Below are positions 44,133 through 56,100 of a stretch of DNA of 64,000 bases, piece after piece. The notes below the pieces were generated by a model. That model was given only the letters and a program-made list of their open reading frames with translations, did not search any database and had not been told where the DNA came from. The DNA is from Tenrec ecaudatus (Eukaryota > Chordata > Mammalia > Afrosoricida > Tenrecidae), in assembly GCF_050624435.1 (NCBI RefSeq), contig NC_134537.1, positions 18,224,584 through 18,288,583 on the forward strand, given 5' to 3'. The stretch's first letter is position 1, and the number at the start of each line of letters is the position of its first letter. Made by a program: the position numbers and the translations under genes.

Positions 44133-44329
44133 CAGTGGTTCTCAACCTTCCTTATGCTGCGATTCTTTAATACGGTTCCTCATGTTGATGTGACAACCCC
44201 CTAAACAAAAAATTATTTTTGATGCTACTTCATCATTGTGATTTTGCTACTGTTATGAATCAGGTGACCCCTGGAAAAGGGTCGTTGGACCCCCAAAGGG
44301 GGTAGCAACGCACAGGTAGACAACCACTG
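44133..44329 (+). mobile_element. SPIN-like non-autonomous hAT transposon
   Basis: Starts 'cagtggttctcaaccttcc' and ends 'aggtagacaaccactg', about 197 bp, with the SPIN interior ('gggtcgttggacccccaaag'). More diverged at the right end than the copy at 1021. No clear 8-bp duplication. Confidence 0.78.
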
Positions 44330-44516
44330 ACTTTTAACTTATATTTAATGCCTGTCTGTAGATGTTATAATGTGTTTCTGGGTCACCCCACCCCCACCCT
44401 TCTTTTAGATACATGTACAATTGAGAAATTTACATGAAATTACATTTGGCTTTAAATGATAACCAATTTAGTAAATAATGGAAAAAAGAGTGAAAATACA
44501 ATGAGAATATCTTTCC

Positions 44517-44728
44517 GACACAATCGCTGAAGACAGTATGGGTGAATAGGCAAATGTGGTGAAGAATGCTGATATTACTCGGCTATAAAATGATATAGCA
44601 TCTTAAAGCATTGAATATAAACAAGGGACCATCTAGCTGAGAAGCAACAAAGCCCACAGCCTGTATGATCATGAGGTGTTGATGGGATCAGGGATCAGGC
44701 ATCAAAGACCCAGAACAAAAAATCACGT
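44517..44728 (+). repeat. L1 3' UTR, sense (first part)
   Basis: 'gacacaatcgctgaagacag' through 'ggcatcaaagacccagaaca' matches the sense strand of the L1 3' UTR. It is interrupted by an LTR and resumes at 45234. Confidence 0.85.
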
Positions 44729-45233
44729 TGAGATAGTTAAAGTTTATTGTGCCAACCTGGTTGATAAACACATGTGGGGTTAATTGAAGGGCAGAGAGAT
44801 AAATGGCTCAGTGAGCCTGCCTTTCTAGTTCTCTGGTCTCTTGCTTTCTGATTATTGGACCAGGGTGCAGTTGCCTTAGCCAGTTCCCTGCTTCAGCTGG
44901 TGAGGCTCACTTTCTGCAAACATCACTGAGGACAAGTTGCAGGGACCTACCCCGATGCAGGAGTGGCCGTGTGGAGACCCTTGCCAGTGCTGCGATGCTT
45001 ATACCTTCACTGATTCAGCTTTTCTTCTGCTCTTGGAATCATTGTGTGTGTTTTGTGAGATGGAGGTAGACTTTGTGGATTGCTGTCGGACATATAGGGT
45101 GATGTTGGACTTGTGGGCTTGGGCAGCCCTGGGTTGGGTTGTTTTCGTGATGTGCACTTACCCTTTATGTAAAACTCTCTTTTACATATGCGTTTCTGTG
45201 GATTTGTTTTTCTACTGTACCTAGACTAACATA
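44729..45233 (+). mobile_element. Solo LTR-like element, family 2
   Basis: Starts 'tgagatagttaaagtttatt' and ends 'gactaacata', collinear with the reverse of 6185-6707. About 505 bp. Flanks cacgt and catat differ at two bases, and catat agrees with uninterrupted L1 copies at this spot, so it may be the original 5-bp target. It inserted into an L1 3' UTR. Confidence 0.68.
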
Positions 45234-45865
45234 CATATCAATGTGAATGATGGGGAGTGCAGACTGGAGACCCAAAGCCCATCTGGACACAATTGGACAT
45301 CTCCTCACAGAAGGGTTGCGGGGAGGACATGAGACAGGCAGGGTGCAGTATAGCACTCATGAAACATACAACTTTCCTCTAGTTCTTTAAGGCTTCCTCC
45401 CCCCACTATCATGATCCCAATTCTACCTTACAAATCCGGCTAGACCAGAGCATGTACACTGGTACAGAAAAGAGCTGGAAACACAAGGAATCCAGGACTG
45501 ATAAACCCCTCAGGACCAATAATGAGAGTAGTGCTATCAGGAGGGTAAAGGGAAGGTGGGGGGGCATGAAGGGGGACCGATCACTATGATCTACACATAA
45601 CCCCCACCCAGGGGGATGGACAACAGAAAAGTGGGTGAAAGGAGACATCTGTTAGTGTAAGACATGGGGAAAAAAAAGATAAATTATCAAGTGTTCATGG
45701 GGGGGGGGGAGGCAGGGAAAAATAAGCTGATACCAAGAGCTCAAGTAGGAAGAAAATATTTTGAAAATGATGATGACTACATATGTACAAATATACTTGA
45801 CACGTGAATGGATGTATGGATTGTGATAAGAGTTGTATGAGCCCTCCAATAAAATGATTTTTAAA
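45234..45865 (+). repeat. L1 3' UTR, sense (second part) with A-rich tail
   Basis: Resumes 'aatgtgaatgatggggagtg' and ends 'gagttgtatgagccctccaa' then 'taaaatgatttttaaaaaaa'. This is the intact 3' terminus of the element begun at 44517. Confidence 0.87.
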
Positions 45866-46371
45866 AAAAGAGAAAAGTCCAAAATAACATTTTGGCATCC
45901 TTCTTCTCCATGCCCCTTCCCACACTGGAAAACAAACAATCAATCACACAAGCAAACAAATAAGCAAACACCCAGCAGTGGCTGCAGGACCACCTGCATC
46001 TGGAGCGAGTGCTAAGATTGATCTCATCTGAGGAATTTCCTTTTTCTTTTTCGTCCAGGAGAGCACAAGCAGGAGCCCAAATAAACCCGATGTGTGAACA
46101 CAGAAAGCAAAGCCACTCGGAACCCCATCAAGCGGCTGGCTTTCAAAGGAGGAAGCGTGGTTCCACAGTTCTGGAGGTCAGTCAAGTCTGCATTACACTG
46201 GAGGCTTTAGGGAGCATTCTTTCTGGCCTCTGTTGGCTTCTGAAACGTCCAGGCATTTGTTGGCTTGAGCATACCTCAGCACACACGTGGTTGTTTCCCC
46301 CTGGCCCTGTGTCTCTTTTCTCTTTGATGGGAAACTACTCAGATGGTAGTTTACAATACCACCTTGGGTAT
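45866..46371. other. Unassigned sequence
   Basis: Nothing firmly recognised. The 127-codon frame at 46009-46392 shows no known domain. Confidence 0.35.
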
Positions 46372-46550
46372 TGTGAACCATTACAAACTTGATTACAAAT
46401 CAAAAGGTTGGAGGTTTGAATTCACCTAGATGTGCCTTGGCATAAAGTCTTACTCCCCCAAATAAGCCATGGAAGCCTCCCGTGGAACCTATCTACTCTG
46501 ATACACATGGGGTCGCCATGAGTTGGAATTAACTCAAGAGCAATGGTTAG
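46372..46550 (+). repeat. AfroSINE copy
   Basis: 'aaaaggttggaggtttgaat' (head) and 'ggggtcgccatgagttggaa' (end) identify a diverged sense copy. Confidence 0.78.
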
Positions 46551-47645
46551 AGTGGATTAGAAGCCATCCTCCTCCATTCCGACCTCATTTTAACTGATAC
46601 CATTTCTTTTTGTTGTTGTTATTTTTGTTGTTGTTATTGTTTGAAGTGAACTTGTTTGTTGCAAGACGCCAAGTTCATTTCAGTTTCACTTTCCTCCTTT
46701 TTCCTTTAAGCCTCTCAGACCGCTGTTTAGGCTTGAGCCCTAAGGACTGACACTATTTCTAAAGAAGGTCCCATTCACAGGTACTAGAGGAAAGGACTTC
46801 AACACAAGGTCCTTTGGGGGTGGGCATAATTCTGTCTATAACATACCGCTTTAAGGCTTCATACATGCAACAAAAGTTATGTCCACAAACCACTTGCAGA
46901 GAATAAAAATTAGCACACCATCCCAGGAGCAAAAGAGGACGAAGCAGTAACTCGTTGAAACTGCAGCATTATGTCTGTTTACTGACGATGTTCTGTAGCC
47001 ACTCCCTTTGCTTGTCGCCATGCCCATTCAGGCTGACAACTGTGCTGCTCTTTCGGTTTTGCATATTGATATGCAGTGTTTTTCGTTGTGATCAAGAACT
47101 GAGAGGAGGGAAAAAGGGACTTAATGAGTTATGACACAATTAAATTTTACATCTCAGTGTCGCTGTTTGTTGTGTTTTGTCAAAGATATGTCTAGCATCT
47201 ATTGTTCTTTATTATTTCCAGCTGTCCTAATTATTTCTCTCATTTGATTTTAATTCCGTTTTCAAAGTAGAGCTTGCTTGCCAGGTGGTGGTTCTTTTTT
47301 TTCCTCTCCTGCTAAACTCTTTCAGCTATAATAAAAATGATGTCCAAAGAAAGTCATTTTTTGGGGAAAGTCATCATTCCGGCATTTACTAGTAACACAT
47401 TTATGACTCCATTGACGATGGGAGTCACATGTTCCTAATGCTTAACTTTACTGTTGACGTTGCCACTGGACCTGAGGACATAGAGGCTAGGCACGGCATT
47501 TCAGAACGTAAGCGTGTATTCCTTCTTAAAGAAACAATAACTGCTGTATAATTGGACATAACATTCTCAAGACAAATGTGTATGAATATGCTTAAGCAAA
47601 ACCCCCCCAAAAAATAAAAAAGAGGATTCTCATTATTCCCTAATA
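46551..47645. other. Repeat-poor stretch
   Basis: Apart from TTG-type simple repeats at about 46608-46641, I see no element. About 46950-47340 is non-repetitive and AT-rich and could be conserved, which is untested. Confidence 0.3.
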
Positions 47646-47995
47646 CTTTAAAATTTTATTTTCAATCATTTTTATTGGGGGCTCGTACAGCTCTTATCAC
47701 AATACATATGTACATCCATTGTGTCAAGCACATTTGTACACTTGTTGCCATCTTCATTTCAAAACATTTTCTTTCTACTTGAGCCCTTGGTATCAGCTCC
47801 TCATTTCCCTCCTTCTCTCCCCCACCCTCCCCCCATCACGAACCCTTGATAATTTATAAATTATTATTGTTTTCCTATCTTATACTGACTGATGTCACCC
47901 TTCACCCACTTTCCTGTTGTCCGTCCCCCAGGGAGGGGGGTTATATGTAGATCATTGTGATTAGTTCCCCCTTTCTCCCCCCACCTTCTCCATTC
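47646..47995 (-). repeat. L1 3' UTR, antisense, 5'-truncated
   Basis: 'tttattgggggctcgtacag' to 'gtgattagttccccctttct', about 350 bp. Similar words 'ctaatacttta' (from 47640) and 'cttaatactttta' (from 47996) probably mark the target duplication. Confidence 0.85.
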
Positions 47996-48151
47996 CTTAA
48001 TACTTTTACTTTTAATAAGTGAGGTCTTATTTGTTTGAAATTTAAGTAACCAAAACATTAAAGTGATTATAAAAGGAATAAAAGATGAGATCTAAATGTA
48101 TCCAATTCAACCAGATGGGGCTTGATGAGACATCAATATTTGTCTATCTGT

Positions 48152-48202
48152 CATCCATCCATCCATCCATCCATCCATCCATCCATCCATCCATCCATCC
48201 AT
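48152..48202. repeat. (CATC)n microsatellite
   Basis: About 12 tetranucleotide units without spacers. Confidence 0.95.
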
Positions 48203-49006
48203 CTCTTTTGGGGAGTGAAACAAATAGACCTTTTCTCATTGGTAAGTAGTAGGACAGTTAAGCTCTGTCTGGCAATTTCCTTTAGAGACATCCTGTGCAT
48301 TCTTAGGAGTTTTCTCATTTTGGGGGTGTTGGTAATAGCACTGTCAAGGCATCCTAATTTCCTTCAGACTCCATCAACCTTCTCCTGCAACTTGATTCCC
48401 ATGGCAGAAGGGACTTGGTTGATCTCAGCTTGGGGCCATCCATCCCCTGACCTGTGGTCCATGAGCCTTTGCTGCCTTTCCCTCACTGCCCTTCCTCCAG
48501 TCCCTGGGGCTACCCTCTCTCAGTCTAGACAGCCCCTGTCTTTCATTTCTCATCTTCAAAGCTGGGGGCCTCTTCAATGGTGGACAGGTACACTAAGGAA
48601 CAATGAGTGGTTCGGTTCTGAAAACTAGACTACAGCCTCACCCTGGTCTTGGCATCATCCAACAATTCACAGTGCAGTTAACCAGGAGTGCCATCTCGCG
48701 AGATCAGGCTCTTCTGGCTACATCGGCATCATTGCTGTTAGCCTCATCAGATGCTTCTGCAAATCTGCGCTGAGTACGTCAAAGAGCTGCTCTCTGCCTG
48801 CCTTCCTGAATGCACACGTATTAAAGGTACTTAGAGGAATTCAGTCAAGGTGGAGGCTGTGGGACAGGTTGGGAAGGACATGCCCTTTTAAGGCAGAAGA
48901 TTCCAGTTCTACTGCTTCTTATGTCACTGAACCTGGAACCCCACTGAGCCTGGGCGCCCTCTGTAAACTGGGGCTGGGGTCCCCCCCGATGACTGTGAGG
49001 CTTAAG

Positions 49007-49032
49007 GTGTGTGTGTGTGTGTGTGTGTGTGT
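49007..49032. repeat. (GT)n microsatellite
   Basis: About 13 GT units. Confidence 0.95.
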
Positions 49033-49579
49033 AAGTGCCTGTTATGCAATAAGTTTCAGGAAGTCTCAGTTCCCCTGGAAATCACTGGGAATAGAAACAA
49101 AGATGAAAAAGTAACTTGCAAAGAGAACGCGCTTATGTTAGGAACCCGTGGATTGCTTTGGCCACTTTACCTTTAAAAAATAAAGAACCCTAAGGCTAGG
49201 GTTATGATGGTGATTTTTATCCTTTCTTTGAGGAATAGGGAGAGGGCTGCTAGAGAAAATAGCATAAAGCATAAGATATATTCCTGTCCCCAGAATTGTG
49301 CAATCTATTTTGGAACTGGTGTAGCTCTAGCTTTAAATAAATACCTGCTTTCTGATTTGTACACAAAGAATAACATCTCTCTCCCATCTCTTCACACACC
49401 ACACCACCCCACACCTCCACCCCGATACCGCAGATTCAGACTCAGCAGTCACCTGCATCGAAGCACACCTCTGCTTCCCACCGCCTGAACCTGCTGACAA
49501 TTGCTCGCTTCACAGGCAGTGTCCAAACCAACCCCTCATCTCTACCTTTAGCTCCTTTGTGATCAATGACTCCCGCTGG

Positions 49580-49915
49580 ATCCCTGGAGAGAGACCTGGC
49601 GCAGTTCAGCGGTGGTGTTGGTGAAGAATGTAAGCTATAGTATGCACCGCAAAAAAAAGACGAACAAACCAGTCTTAGAAGGAATACTACGGCGATGCTC
49701 CTTAGACCAGGAAGGCCCTGGGGCCAGAAAAGGGTCTTGCGCTTGGTCAAGTCAGTGGGAGCAAGGCAAACCTACCGTGAGATGGATGGAGATCACAGTC
49801 CCAGCTCTGGACTCCAACATGCCGCGGGGTATGAAGATGGCACAGGTCTGGGCAGTGTTTCCTTCTGTTGCACACAAACTTGCCACGATGGCAGCTAACA
49901 ACTTAATCTTGCCCG
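49580..49915 (+). repeat. RTE 3' region
   Basis: 'gggtcttgcgcttggtcaag', 'gaagatggcacaggtctggg' and 'cagtgtttccttctgttgca' match the conserved RTE 3' end (compare about 10090-10260). No RT motif remains. Confidence 0.78.
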
Positions 49916-51431
49916 CTCACCCTCACTGAGACCCCAGCCATGGTTGCGGAGTGGGGCTGGGGCGAAGAGGGGAAGTCCGTGGTGGGAGCTTTCCGGTAAT
50001 TCTATATTTCTAGGAAAACTTGGATGCTTTTCATACCAGGCACATGAGCACTTTGGTGCCCCCATTCCTCGGATCTCCCACCCTGTCCTCTGGAAGCGAA
50101 GTCTTCAGCTTCCTGAGCCTGCGTCTAGGAATTACCCTTGGAGCATGCCTTAGCACCTCTTTCTTTAAAAATGGTTGTCTCATCTTGAGTTCACATAAAA
50201 AGACAATTCTGTACTCCACAGAGATGACTAAAATGTGCCCTTCAGGATATTTTCAGCATATGCATGAAATAATGGATACAATGGTCTTTGTGGATGAAAG
50301 TAGAATGTAATTACTGGATAATAATCTTGAGCAGCTCTCCCATCTTGGGATATTCGCTCCTTCTGTGCTGCTTAACTCCCACTCGACTCCAGGTCTGAGC
50401 GGAACCATCCCCGCCGCCGGGATAATTTCGGCCTTCCATCACCCCATGATCTGTTACTTTGCTCCACAGCGCATCTCCTGATTATTATTAAAAGTGAATT
50501 TGTGGTAAAGTAGCAAAAGGGCTCGAATCTGGGTCATATTTCTTACTAGCTTTGTGACATCTGGCAGTTGATTAAACTTCTTTGGCGTCTTACTGTTTCA
50601 ATATGAAAGATGAGGTTGTGATGGCGCCTACGAGTCGTGTTGTTGTGAAGACTGAACAAATACACATAAACTTGGACACAGTGTCTGGTGCTTTGACGAG
50701 TTTGATGAAGGCAAACTATACACCGTCCTCCTTCCCCAAGGAGCCGGACTGTTCCCTGTGAGCAGGCTTTGTGATGATCTTGCTCATGGTTTGGCAAGGC
50801 TGAGGAACCACTAATTGTTTATAGATCAACTAAATGGCCACAATTAGAAACGCGTTTTCTTACACAAACCTGGCTTTCTCGATTTCTAAGAGTCTTATGA
50901 TAACATTTGCTGAGTGAATTGCAGCCAGAAACTACCTGAAGCTGGAAGCTCGAGTTAGCTCTAACAGTAGTTTTTCTCTTTCTTCCGTGCAACTTTAATC
51001 TCTTTAAAGAGGACCTTTCAGGGAAAAGGAGTACCTTTTGCTCTGTCGTAGCTTTCCTTCCTCCATCTACCAGATCATCGGTGTGTTTATAGTCACCATC
51101 CATGACTGCATGGCGCCATACATTCTGAATTACTTTATATTAGTGGATGAATCCTCACAGTGCCTCAGATGAGGAAACCAAATTCACTATTCTCATTTAA
51201 AAACTGAGACATGCAGGCCTTATTTTAGGCTCGACAGGAGAAACAGCCTAAGAATATATGGTAAAAACAGTCTCTTTTTGGCTCAAGCGTCCACTACCGG
51301 TTTTCTCAGGACTTCCAATGTCATCAAAATCTTGATGGTCTTTTGGTTCGAACCATGGAATGGTTTGCTCCACTCATCCATTGCTCTTTCCCCACATTTT
51401 ATATCACGATTTTGTTGTTCAAGCCTGTATC
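49916..51431. other. Repeat-poor sequence, no gene recognised
   Basis: 1.5 kb without an identifiable element. Several short open frames, none with a known motif. Confidence 0.35.
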
Positions 51432-51916
51432 TGTCTTAGGCCGGGTAGACTGGAGAAACAAATGCAGACACTCATATGTGTATGGGCAAGAGCTTTAAAT
51501 ACAAGAGCAATTGAATATTGAGAAAACATCCCAGATCAAGTCCGTCAGTTCAATATTAGCCCATATGTCGATACCCATCTATAAATTCCTCTTCAGACTT
51601 ACAAAACACATGCAATGACACCAAATGCAGGAAGATCACAGGGCAGCTGGTTGAAAGTGTTGTGGATCCTGTGGCAGTGGAAGCATCTCAGCACCGGCAG
51701 GGGTCTCCACATGGGTCCTTCAGCTCCAGGGCTCTAGCGTAGCTCCATGTGTCTTCTCAACGGGAATGTCTCGCAGGGAGGGTGTGTGTGTCCAGAGAGC
51801 TATTATCTCCTTGGTGCCTCCAAGTGAAGTCTTTAAGCTGCGACCTGATGGACAGGTTAAAGTCCACCTCTTCATTCTTAAGTCTCAAATTCACAACAGA
51901 TTATGTAACTTCCACA
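51432..51916 (-). mobile_element. Solo LTR-like element, family 1
   Basis: On the plus strand begins 'tgtcttaggccgggtagact' and ends 'gtaacttccaca', the reverse of 5359. 485 bp. Flanking pentamers gtatc and gcatt are only partly alike. It keeps the reverse of the TATA-like box near 51496. Confidence 0.7.
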
Positions 51917-52685
51917 GCATTTAACAACAATACATGGCCTATAAGACCAAGGTCCCCGACCTGGCTTAAATCACAGACATATAGAAGGACAAAGAATGGT
52001 ATGCATTTGCATTTTTAGAAATAGAGGTTCACAATCAGGCATGCTGCTGTCCGTTTTAAGGATTTGTCAATATGACTATATTATGGTAGGGATCTTCATT
52101 GGGTGTTCTCATTTTTCTGTTCATACTAATGACTGGCATTTAATTATCATCCATGCTATTTATCTCTCATTTGCCAATTTTACTTCTCACATTTTAAAAG
52201 ATGGAACTTTGCTCTTTGCCATTATGATCTTTTGTTACTTGTCCCAGGTCTTTTCTTCTTTTTGATTGTTTTCAATGGAGTTGTGTTTTCCTAAACAAAG
52301 TTGCTTTTCTTTTCTTACCTCATGACTCACATTTCTTTTCCTTGTCAGAGCTCTTGAGTTCAATATACCATCTGCCTCTTCCTCTGAGTTTAGTCATTTC
52401 ACATCTTTTATAGATTCACAGACTCCACATGGTAAAGTTGAATGTGGCCGGAGGGAACCAAGGTCCGCTCCGTTATTTTCCAGATGAGAAAACTGAGCTA
52501 GTTACTGGTGGGACTGGGAACAGATCTCTGAATTTTCAACCCAGCAGTGTTGCTGATATGCCACACAGCTCTCATGTGTCTTTGATGTCACCCAACTTAA
52601 ACATTTTCCCCTCAACGCATTTTAAACCCTTTTAAACTAGAGGACATTAGCATCCCCATTAAGGGAGGCTAAAACTAGCTGGGGG
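51917..52685. other. Unassigned sequence
   Basis: Nothing recognised beyond T-rich patches. Confidence 0.35.
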
Positions 52686-52850
52686 GAAACATGGCTCCAT
52701 GCTTGGCTGCTAACTGAGAAGATGGCAGTTGGAACTCACCTAGAGACTCCTTGTCAGAGACATGGGATTCCTTGCCAGTAAAGATGACAGCTACAGCAAG
52801 CATGCCGTCCACTCTGTCACATGTGATCCCTAGGAGTTGAACATTGACCT
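52686..52850 (+). repeat. AfroSINE copy, diverged
   Basis: 'atgcttggctgctaactgag' and 'gatccctaggagttgaacat' fit the AfroSINE head and end. Confidence 0.65.
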
Positions 52851-53149
52851 GATGGTTCCTGAAAACAAAACCAGCCAGGTCTTCATTTTCCTCTTTCCCT
52901 TTATTTATGGAATACGCTTAGATCACCCTTTGGGTCTGAATTGAGTCTGTTGACTTGAACTGTTAAAATCATGCGCCGATTTTTAGGTGGAAAATAATCA
53001 AGGCAAATTATGCAATGGTCTTTTCAGAAAGTTAGCAATCAAGTCCTAAACTCCCAGGGTAGCCAGGAACTATTCAGACCCAACGTTTGGCCTTTTCAAA
53101 ATGAATTTTAGGCATACTTTTATTTTTTCTTCAAAGTGTATTAGATTAA

Positions 53150-56100
53150 AAAAATCATTTTAATGGGGGTTTGTATAACTCTTATCACAATCCATCCATC
53201 CATCCATTGTGTCAAGCACATTTGTTGCCATCATCAGTCTCAAAACATTTGCTTTCTACTTTAACCTGTGGCATCAGCTCCTCTTTTTGCCTCCCTCCAA
53301 CCCCCCTCCTTCATGAACTCTTGATAATTTATCAATTATTATTATTTTGTCATGTCTTACACTGTCCGACATCTCTCTTCACCTACTTTTCTGTTGTTCC
53401 ACCCGGAGGGAAGGGGTTATATGTAGATCCTTGTAGTTCATTCCCCCTTCCCTCCACCTTCCCAGAATCACTACTCTCACCACTAGTCTGGAAGGGTTCA
53501 TCTGTCCTGAATTCCCTGTGCTTCCAGTTCCCATCTGTACCAATGTACATCCTCTGGTCTAGCTGGATTTGTAAGGTAGAATTGGGATCATGATAGTGAG
53601 GGGGAGGAAGCACTTAGGAACTAGAGGAAAGTTGTATGTTTCATCATTGCTACACTGCACCCTGACTGGCTCGTGTCATTCTGATGACCCTTCTGTAAGG
53701 GGATGTCCAATTGCCTACAGATGGTCTTTGGGTCCCCACTCTGCATTCCCCCTCATTTACAGTGATATTATTTTTTGTTCTTTGATGCCTGATACCTGAT
53801 CCTATCGACACATTTTGATGCCACAGGCTGCTGTGCTTCTTCCATGTGGTCTTTGTTGCTGCTGAGCTAGATGGCCGCTTGTTTATTTTCAAGCCTTTAA
53901 GACCCCAGACACTATATCCCTTGATAGCCCAGCACTGCTAGCTTTCTTCACCACGTTTGTTTATATACCCGTTTTATCTTTAGTGATTGTGTTGGGAAGG
54001 TGAGCATCGTGGAATGCCTGTTTAATAGAACAAAGTATTCTTGCATTGAAGGAGTACTTGAGTGGAGGCCCAATGTCCATCTGCTACTTTAATACTAAAC
54101 CTATAAATATATGCACATAGATTTATTTCCCCATCATCATATATAAATATATTTGCATATGTACATGGCTATAATTAGACCTCTATAAATGCCCTTTGCC
54201 TCTTAGTTCTTTCCTCTATTTCCTTTTACTTTCCCCTTGTCCCACTATCATGCTCAGCCTTCATTTGGGTTTCAGTAATTTCTCTCGGTTACATTGCCAT
54301 TGAGCAAGCCCTACCAACCCTCTTACATCCTCCTTGCCACCAATTTTGGATCACTTGTTTTTCCCTTGCCCCTGAGTTTGTTAACACCACTTCCTTTCCA
54401 CCACCTCCCTTTCCCATGTCCACCCGGAACCTTCGGTCCCACTGTTTTCTCCTTCAGATTGTTTATCCCACCTATATTATCTAGATCAGGAGTCCTCAAA
54501 CTTTTTTAACAGGAGGCCAGTACACTGTCCCTCAGATCTGTTGGAGGGCCAGACTATAGTTTACAAAAAAACTATGAACAAATTCCTATGCACACTGCAC
54601 ATATCTTATTTTGAAGTAAAAAACAAATGGGGCAAGAACACCTGGCAGGCCGGATAAATGTCCTTAGTGGGCTGCATGTGGCTCTGATCTAGATAGACCT
54701 GCAGAGATAATACTATGCACAAAAACAAGACAGAGCAAAACAAAGCAACAAAAGAAAACAAAACAACAACAAAAAATGACAAAAAACAAAAAGCCTGTAA
54801 ATAGTTCAAGGTCTGTTGTTGACCTTTAGGAGTGTTTTCCGGTCTAGCCCGATAGGGTGCCACGCCTGGCCCCAACGTCTATTTTTGGTATTCCCTCACG
54901 ACTTCCTTCCTCTCCTCCCTTTGCTGTTCTCTTGCACACTCTTAGTGTTTTGTCTCAGTGTGGTGGGGTCAGATCAGGTTCAATTCCCACACTGTGTCTC
55001 CAGTGTTGTACTCTGTAGGGCTATGGGTCAGTCAGGGATGTCGTGTCTCATAGTGGGGCTGGCCATATGGTCTTCTCTGCGCATTGGCTGCACTGAGCAA
55101 GGATATCATCCTCAAAGCTTGGTGGGCCAGGATGTGCTCCACTCTCTTTTCCTCCCCCTTCATTTGCTCTCACGGCCTCTGATCAGACATGTCCCTGTCC
55201 CTGAGCTGTATCTTGAGTGCTGTCCTCAGAAGTAAATTCTTCTGGGGGGAGGGGCAGGTGTCCATGTAGTTGGGATTGGGGCTGGCCCTTCAGATCTCTC
55301 TACTGGTTCCCTGCCTCATGACAGTATGTTGTATTCACATCTTGGAGCACCAGGTTGAATCTGGTCCCTTTTTCCCTGTGGAGATATAAACAATATACTT
55401 CCCTTGGGTGGGTTAGTGCCCTATTACCCCACTACCCGTGTCTTTTTTGGTCTTTTTTTTCCTTTTATCCCCTCCTTTTTAGTTGGCTACCATATGTGTC
55501 CCTGGATTTGGTCTGGCCCCTGCCATATTACCTGGACCTCAGGAATGTTTGTATACAGTACCTTTTTCCCTATGCCCCTTTTGCATTTTTTTGTAAGCTT
55601 ATCTCAACAGGCTCATGATGTATTTGTGCTTGGCTTACTTTGCTTAGTATAATTTCCTCCAGTTCTTCCCATGCGGTGACGTGCTTCATGTGTTCATCAC
55701 TGCTTTTTAGGGATGCATAGTACTCCATTGAATGGATGTACCACAGCTTTTAAATCCATTTGTCCGATGATGGAAATTTGGGTTGTTTCCAACTCCTTGC
55801 AATTGTGAACTGTGCTGCAATGAACACTGGAGCACAGATGTCTAGCCATAGTTTTGTTTCTTGCCTCTTCTGGATATATGCCCAGTAGGGAGATTGCTGG
55901 GTTGTATGGAAGCTCAATTTCCATGAATTTTAGATATCGCCAAATCGATTTCCATAGTGGCTGTACATACCTACAGGTCCACCAGCAGTAGGTGAGAGTT
56001 CCTATCTCACCAAAGCTCCTCCAACACTTGTTGCTTTCTGAGTTTTTGAATTGGGCTCTCTTTGAGGGTGTTAGATGGTATCTCATAGTTGTTTTAATTT

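Larger units (their letters stand above)
47996..49579. other. Unassigned sequence with microsatellites
   Basis: Contains a (CATC)n array and a (GT)n array, listed separately. The 168-codon frame at 48122-48628 starts in the CATC array and has no recognised domain. Confidence 0.35.

Noticed and set aside
48152..48202. Short direct repeats as a CRISPR-like array
   Set aside because: Uninterrupted CATC units without spacers in a mammalian genome: a microsatellite.
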